Shown here: piece after piece, positions 13,584-24,749 of the stretch
Layout: every line of letters starts with the position of its first letter
Position numbering within the stretch: position 1 is the stretch's first letter
Assembly (NCBI GenBank): GCA_025765615.1
Contig: JAIVFJ010000056.1
Coordinates: forward strand, 186,001-250,000
Source of the DNA: Zopfochytrium polystomum
Lineage: Eukaryota > Chytridiomycota > Chytridiomycetes > Chytridiales > Chytridiaceae
Reading direction: 5' to 3'
Length of the DNA: 64,000 bases
The notes under the pieces: model-generated
What the model saw: only the letters and a program-made list of their open reading frames with translations
Databases searched by the model: none
Told to the model about the DNA's origin: nothing
Made by a program: the position numbers and the translations under genes

Positions 13584-13600
13584 TCTCTCTCGCTCTCTCC
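13413..13600. repeat. CT-rich microsatellite tract in the SWC5-DHODH promoter region
   Basis: About 190 bases of nearly pure CT with (CT)30+ at 13520-13569, directly upstream of DHODH (start 13656) and within the divergent region shared with SWC5. It probably lies in the DHODH 5' leader and could act as a core-promoter pyrimidine tract. Confidence 0.85.
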
Positions 13601-13655
13601 CAGAGCAGTGAATCCCCAGCGGCAGCGAATCCCCTTTCCCCGCTTTTCCCTCAAG

Positions 13656-15414
13656 ATGCTGACGGGCCTCGCGACGCGCTCCCAACGCACCGCCGCCGCC
13701 TTGCGCGGCCGAGCGCCCCCCGCTTTGTTCCCGCCCTCATCCACCCCCCCACTGTTCCGCCACTCATCATCATCGTCATCTTCATCGTCATCATCGTCAT
13801 CGGCTCTCATTCGTCGCCGCAGCTCTTCTTCTTGCGCACCAGCAGAAGCAGCAGCATCCGCAGTATCTGCAGCACCCTCGCGATCCTTCTCCTTCAACGC
13901 TCGATCTTCCCATGCGCCGCCCACAAACACCCTCCGCCCTCGCGTGCTGGCCGCCACCAACAAGCACGCCGCGCGATCCCTGGCGACAGCCGCGGCGGCA
14001 TCATCATCGGGAGGAGGAGGAGACGACGATTCGCCGCTGTCAAAAGCCGTCCTGTTCCTCAAGTGGGCCGCCGTTGGCCTGGGCGGCCTCGCCGCTTACC
14101 TCTACCTGTCCGACTCGCGTGCCGGCGCGTGGAAGTTTGTCGCGATGCCCATCGTGCACGCGCTGCTGGACCCGGAAGACGCCCACCGCGCCTCGATCTG
14201 GCTCGCAAAGCACGGCTTTGTCCCGTCGGAACGCGGCGGCATCGACGACGCCGAGCGCGACCTCTTGGAAACGGAGGTGTGTGTGTGTGTGGGTGTGTCT
14301 GTGACATGTCCCCATCTCGATACACGACGCTGGTCACAAACCCGAATTCATTTTCCTTGTGCTTAGGTATGGGGCAAGAAGTTTAGCAACCCCATCGGTC
14401 TGGCGGCCGGCTACGACAAGCACGCCGAGGCCATCGACGCGCTGCTGGGCTTTGGCTTTGGCTTTGTGGAGGTCGGGAGCGTCACCCCCAAGCCGCAGGA
14501 CGGCAACCCGCGGCCGCGCATGTTCCGCCTCCCCGCCGACGACGCCGTCATCAACCGCTACGGATTCAACTCGGAGGGCCACCGCGCCGCCGCCGACCGC
14601 CTCAAGGCCCGCATCCGCTCCTTCCTGCACCACCACAGCCTCGAGCTCGCCATCGACGGCGACGCCGTCGTCCCCCCAGCCGACAAGGAGGTCTACGGAA
14701 CCCTCGCCCTGCCCCGCTCCGTCACAAGGGCTCTCATCCCGCGCCGCCACCTCGGCGTCAACTTGGGCAAGAACAAGTCTTCCGCGGCCGACTCGGTCGC
14801 TGACTATGTCGACGGCGTCGTCGAGCTGGGTCCGTTTGCGGACTACATTGTTGTGAACGTGAGCAGCCCGAATACGCCGGGATTGCGCGCGTTGCAGCGG
14901 CGCGAGCCGATGCAGATTTTGATGAATGCAGTTGAGTTTGCGCCACCCCCCGTCATGTTTTACTCGCCTCTTTCTTTTGCTCCCATCTCCCCTTCAGACA
15001 CTTGGTGCTCCCGCCGTGACGCGTTTTGCCTGGAGAAAAAAAAAAAAACAAAAAAAAACAACATTCCCAGTTCGTTCATTTCATTCTCACGTATTCTCCC
15101 CCTCTGTAATCTCTCACGTGCGGTGGGTGGTTTTTGGTCAAACACACAGGTCAAAAAGGCAAGAGACGAGCACGTCCCGCACCGTCCCCCCGTTCTTGTG
15201 AAAATCGCGCCGGACGTGACCGACGCCGAACTCGAGGACATTGCGTTCGTCATTCGCCGCTCCGGCATCGAGGGCGTCATCATCAGCAACACGACCGTTT
15301 CCAGACCGCAGTCGCTCAAGAGCGGTGAGCCAGCCCCTTTGACTTTTGCGCTTTCCCCTTCCGTTTGTAGCTTGCTGGAACGGAAAACTGATTGCACGCC
15401 ACGTTCTTTACAAA

Positions 15415-15448
<34 letters not shown>

Positions 15449-15793
15449 AAACACACACACGACAAAAAAAAAAAAACAGATCGAAAGCTCACGCGCGAAA
15501 CCGGCGGCCTCTCCGGCCCGCCCGTGCACGCGCTCGCGCTCGACAAGGTGCGCAAGTTTTACACCCTGACGCAGGGCGCCGTCCCCATCGTCGGCTGCGG
15601 CGGCGTCGCCTCGGCCCGCGACGCGCTCGCCTTTGCCCGCGCCGGCGCCTCGCTCGTCCAGCTCTACACCGCATTCGCGTACCAGGGGCCCGGCGTCGTC
15701 CACGACATCAAGGAGGGCGTCGTCGCGCTGCTGAGGGAGGAGGAGGGCGGCAGGCCGTGGAGGGAGGTCGTTGGGCAGGATCATCGCGCGTGA
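13656..15793 (+). CDS. DHODH: Dihydroorotate dehydrogenase, class 2 (mitochondrial)
   Basis: Exons 13656-14276, 14367-14930, 15150-15324, 15480-15793 give 557 residues with closed phases. It oxidises dihydroorotate to orotate in pyrimidine synthesis, passing electrons to ubiquinone at the inner mitochondrial membrane. The N-terminus is an Arg/Ser/Ala-rich targeting region followed by a membrane helix ([19 protein letters not shown]). Flavin and active-site blocks are [47 protein letters not shown] with the class 2 catalytic Ser, [37 protein letters not shown] and [13 protein letters not shown]. About 40 extra residues lie before HLGVNLGKN. Intron 1 starts with GTGTGTGTGTGTG, and intron 3 contains (CA)n. 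Class 2 implies respiration-linked pyrimidine synthesis. Confidence 0.96.
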
Positions 15794-16819
15794 AATTGTG
15801 CCGCGGGTGGTGGTTGGGAGGTGATGGGGGTGATGGGAGGGCGATGCTTTTTTATCTTGTTTTTTTTCTGTCTCGCTTTTTTTCCCCACCCTCTTCGTTG
15901 TGGTTGTTTCCTTGACTGAGATGTTGGTGAGGTCTGTGTGTGTGTGTGTGTGTGTGTGTTTACCGAGTTCTTCGGTACGTCGCCCACATAACCGTTCCTT
16001 TTGGGCGAGGGGCCATAGTGACGTAACCCTTTTTTTTTTTTTTTTTTGTTGTATTCGTTGCCATTTTTTCTCGTTGCCTTGGTGACGACGATCTCTCTCC
16101 TTCTCTTGTTTTTTTTTTTAATCTCCCCGCACAAAACTGAATTGTGTCGGCACTGGAAGTGGGCCCGGACGAATCACGGGAGGCTGGGGTGGACACCAGC
16201 CCCTTATTTTTTTATTTTTGTTAGAGTTCGCGTGCAGAGCAGAGGGGGGCAGCTCGGTGCGTGGTTTGTGTCGGTGCGTGGTATGCGCCTGTACAACGTG
16301 ACAACGAAGGGCAGCAAAAGATGAGAGGGAGAGAGGATTGAGACGGTGGAGGAGGGAGGATCAGGAACAGGAAAAAACGAAATATAAAGAGCGGCGTTCG
16401 GTTGGACTCGGCGCAGAGGAAAGAGGAAGGAAGGGGAAACGCTGTATGTGTAAAGAACGGGGTAAAAAAGAGTTGGAGTGGTTTGTGACAGGAGGGATTC
16501 GCGAAACGTCTAGTTAAGAAGAGAGGGTGGGTGCGGGGAGTAGGGAGGGGGCAGGTGTTTTCGGGAACACGGGAAAAAGGTGGAGTGGGGAAATCGATGA
16601 AAACCTGTTCACTGGAAGAACACAAAAAAAAAAGGAACTAAAACGTGGCGTTGGGAAAAAGCGGCGGAACGCTGAGAGAAAAAAGCCAAAAAGGAAAGGA
16701 CATTCACAAGTATCAGAGGGTGATGAAAGGCGGGGGGGCGGAGGCCGTGATGAACAGGAGGGGCTGGAGAAGGAGGGGGGGTTTGAGAGGGGCAGTGTCC
16801 CGAGAAAGCAAAAAGAAAA
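15794..16819. other. Convergent intergenic region (DHODH / orphan membrane gene)
   Basis: About 1 kb of 3' flanks. The left half is T-rich on plus with (GT)n at 15935-15959. The right half (16300-16820) is strongly G/A-rich on plus, so pyrimidine-rich on the sense strand of the minus gene. Short open frames here are composition artefacts. Confidence 0.5.
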
Positions 16820-19800
16820 TCACGAGAATCCGCCGGCGCCGCCGCCCCTGCCGCAGCTCGCCTCGCAGACAAAGATCCACCCGACGACCATGCCCGTCAC
16901 AACGAACCCCACCACCAGCACCAACGCGCCCTGCATCCGGAGCCCGATCCGCGCGTGCGTGGTTCCCCACGACGCGTGGCGGCGGGACGAGGCGGCGCCC
17001 GACAGCGGCGCGGCGGCGGCGACAGTGAAGCTTGAGGTAGAAGGCGGCGGGGTTGCGCCGGCAAAGTGTGTCGCCGCCGCCACCATCTTTGCGGCCGCGG
17101 GGCTGACAAAGCCGAGCTCCATCAGAGAAGGCGACGGCGACGGCAACGATGGGGTCCCGCTGGCCATGGTGGCGGCGGTGCTGGTGGTGGGACGGGCGCT
17201 GTCGCAGTCGTCCTCGATAACACCCATGCCGGAGGCCGTCGCCGCCGCTCCTAACGGGGATCCGCTGTTGTGTCGGCGGGTTGGGATGCCCGGGACGCCC
17301 CCTGGAGGCGGCGGTGGCAGCGGCATAGGGTCCTCGTCTAAAGTGGATGGCGCCACGGGCCTCCCGCAGCGTACGCAGGATGGGCCTCCCGTGGCCCCTG
17401 TCGCATCAAGGTCGCCGTCTACGGACGCTGAAGAGGACAACGTGGACAGGGAGGACAGCGAGGACGACGCAGACGACGTGGACGACGATGACGAAGCAGC
17501 GGCGGCAACCACGGCCGCTGCGTGTGCAGCCACGACTGCCGTTCGTGCTTGCGTAAAGGAGCGGCACCGGTCGGCCGCCGAGATGGTGCGGGTGCCGCGT
17601 GGGGTGTGATGGGGAAGCTGAGACGCCGCGGACGAGGACGGAATCGCGGGGGATGCGGCTGCAGCCGCCGCGCAAAAGTCGCACAGGACTGGTGTCGCTG
17701 AGAATTGCGGTTGCGTGATGACCTGTGTCGACAACCCAATCGGAGGGTATTGGTGGTACTGGAAAGACGACGGAGGATTCACGGGGGCTCTCGGCTTGTG
17801 GGTCACGAGCTGCTGTGTCTGTGGTGGGACTAGAGCGGTCTGGTAGCTGCTGTAGACAAGCGCAGTGGCTGTCACAATGTGAGCAGTGATGACCAACCAC
17901 ACCGTCAGGTAGGGTGAGAGGACGGTCGCTGTTGCCAGATGCGGCAACGCAGAAGAACGGCTGTCGGCCGAGTTTGATTGGTCTTGGGAACTGAGGCTCC
18001 CAATGTCCACCGGCGCAAGAGCCAGTCGTATGTCCATTGGAAATTCTTCAGCAACGAACACTGCCCACGTGGCTCCGAGAAGAGCATGTACTGCAAGGTA
18101 CACGTGCAGGCTCTCGCACACTTTCCGCGTAATAGATGATGGGCGGTCGTCGCTGCGTTGACTAGAACAATGTGGGCCCATGACAAGAAATCGCAGCACA
18201 GACGCGAGCCAATGTCCGCGATAGCCACTGGCAGCGGCTTCTGCCTTGAAGCTCACGGAACTTCGCCGGCCATGTCGAACGCCGCCAGTTGTAAATCCCT
18301 CCGCCGAGTCCATTCCCGCATCGCTAGCACGCCGCGAGACTTGCCACGACGATAACCACCCGAACGGAGTTTCCTGGACGGAGCTCGCAGACGTGACGGC
18401 AGAGGACGCTGACGGTGGTGAACCAGCCATGACTGGATTGCTCCGTCGTTTCCACAGACGGCCGGTCCGGCGAGAGCTCCCCCGATCTCTCGTGCAGCCC
18501 GCGCTCACCCAATTGGCGAAAGACTCGCCCCACCTCCGCCACGCGCAACAGATTCCTGCGACCAGTAAGGCAGCCGCCACCGTCAGCACGCCTCGGGCAA
18601 CCGAGCCGACTGGCACGGCTTCCCACCCTCCTTCTATTTCATGAGTCGGTGCGGTTTGCAAGAGAGCGGCAGCATCCCGAACCACGACGCCGACTACGTA
18701 GACAGTTTCAGTGACAGCAGCGGGCACTCCCGAGACAACAAGAACAAGCAGCGAGGCCCAGTACAGAGAAATGGCTGGGTCCGATGCCGGTAATGGCAGT
18801 CGGGTCAAGGCACTAACGGTCGAACCGAACGGTGTTTTCCGCTGGTTGAGCTGCGAAGATCCCGCTGCGGACAATCGCGCTCCAGAGTGCGATCGTCTCC
18901 AAGCAGCATACAACAGCCGCGGACCGAGTGCGAAAAAGAAGACGGCCGACAGAGTGGAGTGAATATGATACAAAAATGGAACAAGCGCGGCATCTTGGGC
19001 ATAGAGCGGATTGGGCCATGATTCTACTGGTCGTAGAAAGCGGGCAGGGAAAAGGAGCACCGCACCCTGGAGCGAAAAAAAAGGGAACAAGACAAGATAA
19101 GCGAGTTGTAGAGGAGTAGAGGGATTAATGAGGAAGCGAATGGATGACGGTTCAAGGACAAACAACAACTCGACACGAACCAGAGACTGGAAACCAATGA
19201 GGACGAGAGCGGACAAAAAGGCCCATCGTTCGAGGAACGACTCTGTGGAAAAGAACGAGGGGGGACGGGGCGGTCCGAGGTGGTCCAGGTCAGAGTCCCG
19301 TTTCATCGCAGAGTACGTTGGGCCAGCGTCATCCCTATTGAAATGTGTTAGTGATTAGAGTGGTTCGGCTTCGTGCGAGCCGGCTAAAGCGTGGGTCGGC
19401 GGCGCAGGAGGCCAAGACAAAAATAGCAAAACGAGACAAACAGGCAGGCGGGGAGAGAGACGGACAGACAGACTGGATGGAGGCGGACGGAACAGGACAA
19501 GGAAAGGGGACCCAAATACCTGCGCAATCGGGGAACAAGTGACCTCATCCATCCCCACAGTCGTCCCAACCGCCACGCTGCTGGTGAAGGCAAACTACGT
19601 TGCTGCTGCTGCTGCTGTTGCTGCTGTTGCTGTGGTTGCTGGTGCTCGGAGGCTGCCGTCAGAACCGAAGCTGTCGTGGCCGTCGCCGTCGACGTCAAAG
19701 GGTCGTGGTGGGCAGAGGCCGCTGCAGCTGCTGCAGGTGTTTGGGAGCCGGGATCGCGGGGAGGAGGAGGAGCAGTGGCGGCTGCGGCGCCGCCAGCTTT

Positions 19801-20220
19801 CAGGTCCTGGCCGTAAGAAGCCTTTCGAGTCACCCGCACGTTCCGCTGCTGCTGCTGGCCAGCAGTCCCACCCCGCTTCCCGGCGCCTTGCTGCTGAGCG
19901 TGCTGCAACTGCGGGTTGAGCTGCAGCAACAGCTGCTGCTGCTGTTGTTGGGCCATCAGCCTCTGCGGCAGGAGGCGGGTGAGCTGGTGGTACTCTTCGA
20001 ACGATGGGTCAGGGGAGGATGATGACGAAGACGAAGACGGGGAAGGGTGGAACGAGGAGTTGTTGGTAAAGGGTCCCAAAGAGGGGTAGTGGTGGACGTG
20101 GTGGTGTTGTGGTTGTTGCATCGACGCCAGAAGTTCATCGGTGCTGCTGCTGCCGCTGTTGCTGTTGTTTCCTCGGGTTGTTCCCTCGGGATGATGATTG
20201 TCCCGGCGGGAGGGGGGCAT
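16820..20220 (-). CDS. Orphan multi-spanning membrane protein with Gln-rich N-terminus and paired CxxC
   Basis: Exon 1 (19520-20220) and exon 2 (16820-19334) join in phase 2 (GTATTT donor, CAATAG acceptor) for about 1071 residues. The first 230 residues are poly-Gln/Ser/Ala and His-rich. Exon 2 has about seven hydrophobic stretches: FLSALVLIGFQSLVRVELLF, LQLAYLVLFPFFSLQGAVLL, LVPFLYHIHSTLSAVFFFAL, YWASLLVLVVSGVPAAVTET, GVLTVAAALLVAGICC, LHVYLAVHALLGATWAVFVA and YLTVWLVITAHIVTATALVY. A disordered Ser/Ala/Pro region then carries two Cys pairs, VLCDFC and SCVRCGRP, and a last hydrophobic segment (LVLVVGFVVTGMVVGWIFV) sits 15 residues from the end. I do not recognise the family. Seven helices plus a tail helix would fit a receptor-like or channel-like topology, but no diagnostic motif is seen. 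Confidence 0.7.
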
Positions 20221-21075
20221 GTTTTGACGGAATGAGGGGGAAGGAGTTCGCGCGCGCTTCGCTCGCTCTTCCTTCTGTTATCAGTGCTTGGGGGAGGGGG
20301 GGGGGCGGGGGGGCAATGGACTTTGGTGGGTGCCGGGTGCCCAGATGCGAGCGCGAGTGCGTTGTAGTTGCGCAGGTGCCGTGTATAGCTCGTTGCAGTG
20401 GTTGCGAGTGTCGCCGGCGTCCACAGGCCAAGAGGGGCCTAAAAAAAGTTTGAGCTTGTTTCGGTGTGTGTTTTTTTCCAATCACGGGCCAACCAATCAA
20501 TCGTTTGCGTCATTCAAAATTGGGAAACAACGAGGAAAAAAAAAAAAAAATTTCTGTCTGCGAGAAAAAAAAAAGAAAAAAAAAAAAAAAACCCAACAAG
20601 CATGGGCCTCTCTTGTCATTCAATTAGTCACCATAACAAAATCGCTTGGCGTCTCATGCAAAATACAGTTCAACCCCTCAAAGCTTCTTGGCTGGGCCGC
20701 TTGCTCGAGGTTGAGCAATCGACATACAGATATTTACGCACTTAAATAAAATATTCATTTGTCAAATGTCTGTCTTGGTCCACAACGAAACAAACACGCG
20801 CATTGCATCCCCCGCCAGCGATAAAAAGAAGCCAGCAGGTGGTGGGTGGTTGGGGCCTTGAAACGTGTGCGAGATTCCCCTTCCTCTCCCGTTTCAACCA
20901 TAAATAGAAGCACTCACTCAGAGGTCCTCTTTCGGGGGGTCTTCTCAACTAACTTGGACCTCCGTGTTGTGTGTTGTTTGGTCACCGTATTGGAACGGTG
21001 CTTCGTTGTGGGCGGCACACTCGCTGGCCTGGTCCGTCCTTGTCACAACCCAAACGAAAAACTCAACGGTCCACG
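20221..21075. other. Divergent intergenic region
   Basis: 855 bases between the orphan membrane gene (minus) and the aldo-keto reductase (plus). It has G-rich stretches at 20285-20320, poly(A) runs at 20535-20592, and a TATA-like CATAAATAG at 20899-20907 about 175 bases before the reductase start. No gene is seen. Confidence 0.45.
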
Positions 21076-22272
21076 ATGGCCGCGGCCACCACCGCCACGC
21101 TCGCCGGCCGAGCAACCCCCGCGGGAACCCGTCGGCTCCGCGATCGCCTCTCCGCCCGCGCCGGCGGCGGCATCCCCCTCTCCCTCTTCCCGTCCGTTGC
21201 CGCCGCCGCCGCCGCCGTCGCCGTCGCCGCCGCCGACCCCACCGCCGCCACCACCACCACCGCCCCGCGCCTCCCGCCGCTCCCCTACGCCCGCGTCCCG
21301 AAAACGGGCCTCCTCCTCTCCGCGCTCGGCCTCGGCGCCTTCCGCATCGGTTCGCCCGCCGGCTCCCCGCACGCCCGCGAAGAGCTCGCCGCCGTCAAGG
21401 CAGCCCTGGCCGCCGGCGTCAATGTTCTCGACACAGCCGGGCACTTTAAAGGCGGTGCGTGCGACACGCGGTCTCTTTCTCACTTTTTTTTGTTGGATGC
21501 GCTGTTTGTAATGATACACACATGCAGGGAATTCCGAGCGGCTGCTGGGCCGCGCGCTGAGAGAGGCGATCGCAGAGACGGCGCTGCAGCGAGACGTAAA
21601 CGAGAAAAATCGCTCCCTTTCAGAGCATACTTTAGGCTGCTCACACCTCTTCCCCATTTTTCTTTTTTTGTAGGAGGTCGCGATCATCACCAAATGCGGG
21701 TACATCCCCCCGCTGACCGGCGGCGCCGCCTCCCACCCGTGCCTCAGCTCCGCGGAAATGGCCGACGTCGGCGCCACCGGCGCGCACTCGCTCGCCCCGC
21801 GCTTTGTCGAGCGCGAGCTGTCCGACTCGCTCGACCGCCTCGGTGTCGACACCGTCGACGTCTACATGCTCAACAACCCGGAACGGATGGTGCTCGCGCG
21901 GAACCAGGTTAGGGGTGCCCTGGTGTTGGGGGGAGGGGGGAGGGGATGTGTGTTGAGGGGGGGTAACCGGCAAATATGTTAACCTCGGCCTGTGTTTTGC
22001 TGACGAATGTAACCCCGCCTGTGGCCCGTTTTTTCTTTCCCAATCCCGTCAGAAATACACCCCCACCCGCGTCCTCGACGCGCTGCGCGACGCCTTTGTC
22101 CACCTCGAGCGCGAAGTCGCGCGCGGCCGCATCGCCGGCTACGGCGTCGCCTCCAACGCCCTGCACGCCCGCGCTTCCGCCGCCGCCGGGGGCGCGGCGC
22201 CGCCGCTCCTCGCGCTCGATGACGTGGTGCGCGCGTCGCGCGAGGCGTGGGAGGTCGTGCGCTCGGACACGT

Positions 22273-22304
<32 letters not shown>

Positions 22305-23652
22305 ACCGTGCCATCGTCGTCGTCGCCGCACTTCGTCGCGGTCGAGTTCCCGCTGAACCTGTTTGAGCGCGCGGCGAGGTTCCCGGCGGAGGAGGACGGG
22401 GTCCGCCGCAGCCTTGTGGAGGCCGCGAGGGCGCTCGGGCTGTACCAGTTCACGCAGCGACCGCTGACAGCGATCGCGGGCGGGCAGGTGCGGCACCTGG
22501 GCGAGAGCATCGAGAGCGTCGAGTGTAAGGCGTGGGAGGGGAGGATTTGCGAGATCATATAAAGGAAGAAAGGCTTTTTGACGCGTTCTCACTTGCTCCT
22601 CCTCCCTCAAACCAAAAAAAAAAAAAAAAAAAAAAAAAATTTAACCCAACAAACAGCGGACGATCAAGTGACGCAGCAGCTCGCCGCCAGCTTTGAAAAG
22701 ATCACCGAGCTCGAGATGGATCTTTCGGGACTCGGTAAAAAGCGCCTTGCATTTGATTGATTTTTGATCTTGATTGGACCAAAACTTTCTCTCTTTGAAA
22801 CTAACGATCCCGTGTGCAACAAATACACACAAACAAAAACAAAAAAAAAACTAACAAAAAATAATAATAAACTTAGTCTCCCAATCGCCCGCGGACCTCG
22901 CGTTCCTCTCGAAATTCGTCTGGGCGCAGGCGCTCGCCGAGAACCTATCGTACCTCGCGGCGAACCCGATCGCGGCGACGCACTTTATCGACGCGACCGT
23001 GCTGCCCGCGTTGCGGCGCGACCTCGGGTCGGACGAGTTTGCGGCGCGCGCGGCGGCGGCGGCGGAAGACGACGGCGACGGTGGAGGGGAGGGATCGCTG
23101 CCGCAGTTGCAAGAGTGGGCACGGCGGTACGAGGCCGGAGTGACGGAGACGTGCGCGCGGATCAAGGAGGCTGCGCGCCGCGCCGAGCGCGAGGAGAACC
23201 GGCGGCTGGCGAGCGTGCTGGGCGCGTTGGCGCCGGCGCGCGCGGTGGCGGTACCGGCGCCGGCGCGCGACAAGATTGAGGTTGAGGTTGAGGTTGAGGA
23301 GGGGGAGAACAAGGACGCAGCGGCGGAAAAGGTCGCGGCGGCGCTGCGCGAGCCGGTGCAGCTGGGCGACTTTGCGGTGCGGTTTGCGAGCTCGTGTCTG
23401 CGGGTGGTCGGGGAGGAGGAGGAGGAGGTGGGGGGCGAGGAGTCGCTGCCGCTGCTGGCGGGCACGGTGCTCGTCGGGATGCGGCGCGACGTGTGGGTGT
23501 TTCGGGCGGTGCAGGCCGTGTGCGTCGACCGCGCGCCGATGCGGCGGGACGAGCTGCAGACGCTGGACTGGTGCCCGCTGCTGGACGCGTCGTCGTCGAC
23601 CTCTTCTTCTTCTTCTGGCGAGGGCGGCGGCGGCGACGGCGCTGCCCGGTAG
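21076..23652 (+). CDS. Aldo-keto reductase family protein with altered active site and long C-terminal extension
   Basis: Six exons: 21076-21454, 21528-21595, 21674-21907, 22053-22524, 22657-22734, 22877-23652; phases close, 668 residues. The (beta/alpha)8 reductase signature is clear: KTGLLLSALGLGAFRIGSP, GVNVLDTAGHFKGGNSERLL, DEVAIITKCGY, DSLDRLGVDTVDVYMLNNPE. Of the catalytic tetrad, Asp119 and Lys156 are kept, but the Tyr position is Phe (LDTAGHF) and the His position is Asn (VYMLNN). Catalysis may therefore be lost or changed; the nearest relatives I can picture have HNPE at the second site. About 280 residues follow, with a helical region (FVWAQALAENLSYLAANPIA) and Ala/Arg/Glu-rich stretches, making the protein twice the usual size. 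A poly-Ala loop (nt 22277-22304) interrupts the barrel. The initial Ala/Arg-rich 60 residues could target an organelle. Confidence 0.85.
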
Positions 23653-23927
23653 TAGCAGTTGGTGGGTAGCAGCGGCAGTTTCTGGGGGCGGGATCGCTTT
23701 TCGCGAAATCGGGAAACACATCATCCCCCCACACACACGCAGACAGACACGGTGGATGATGGGAACGTGACAATTTTGTGTGTGATTTTTTTTTAATTTT
23801 TTTGTGTTTTTTTTTCTTCGGTTGGGAGCGGCGCTCGTGTGACGCCCGGCGGACATTGCTCACACAATCATCAGCGCACCAATGAAATGAGCCCCAACTT
23901 TTGGGGGAGGGTTACAGTCTGTCTGAC

Positions 23928-23975
<48 letters not shown>

Positions 23976-24442
23976 GCAATCTCATTGCCTGCATTTGCTC
24001 CTCCAACATTACTCGTTTTTTTCCTCTTCTTTCACCTTTCTTTGCATGCTGTTGCGAACGGTCATTTGGAGTGTGTGTTACGAGAATGACAGAGCGGATG
24101 AAGGGGTATTTATACGTGATGGATAACAAGGAGTATATTACGTGTGATTGAATACTTACTGCAAAATGGTGTGCAGCGCCTTTCTTTGGTTGCTTGTTGC
24201 ATTCGACAATCTTTTAGACTTTTGCACCCTGCCTGGCTGGCTGCAAGGGCGCCTAACTCGACGCGGTTGAAAGATTTGGGGAGGAGGCGGAGGAGGCTGG
24301 GTCTGGAACAAAAGAAAAAGAAAAAGAAAAAAATGAAATGAAAAGGAAGAAGAAAAAGAAAAAACCAAAAAGTAAAAAAAGAAAGAACAAAGCTGGATTC
24401 TTTTTCGGCCTTTTTATTTTTCTTTTTCTGTTTCCTCGAGAC

Positions 24443-24491
<49 letters not shown>

Positions 24492-24749
24492 CGTGGAAGA
24501 GATATCGGGAGAGACAGACATTCAGACAGAGGAGAGTGAGGGTGAGAGACAGACATTTCAAAAGATAGCAAACCCCACGCCCCTTCTTTTCGCCATTCCT
24601 TTTCCATATTTCTTTGCCGCACTCAACTCGCAGTGCAGCACTGTGCGCGTCTCGGCCCCAACAACTCGCTCACACATACGCTCTCACACGCACACACACT
24701 CCAAATCCCACCACCACCACCACCACCACCACCACCACTAACACCAACA
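23653..24749. other. Intergenic region with tetranucleotide and GA repeats
   Basis: 1.1 kb between two plus-strand genes. It carries (CTGT)n, a purine-rich block of GAAA-type repeats at 24300-24440, (GA)n at 24440-24489 and (CCA)n just before the TLC-gene start. No coding exon recognised. Confidence 0.5.
23917..23975. repeat. (GTCT)n tetranucleotide repeat
   Basis: About 14 units with one imperfect unit near the left end. Smaller copies of the same motif lie at 25252-25268 and 30734-30763. Confidence 0.95.

Noticed and set aside
8763..13600. Long (GA)/(CT) repeats read as Arg-Glu or Ser-Leu open frames
   Set aside because: Dinucleotide repeats stay open in all frames; no start context or conserved flanks.
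16527..17609. 360-codon plus frame at 16.5-17.6 kb
   Set aside because: It overlaps the C-terminal exon of the orphan membrane gene and its purine-rich 3' flank; Gly/Lys/Glu bias with no motif.
23917..23975. Regular repeats that might suggest a CRISPR-like array
   Set aside because: Units are uninterrupted tetranucleotides without spacers, in a eukaryotic genome.
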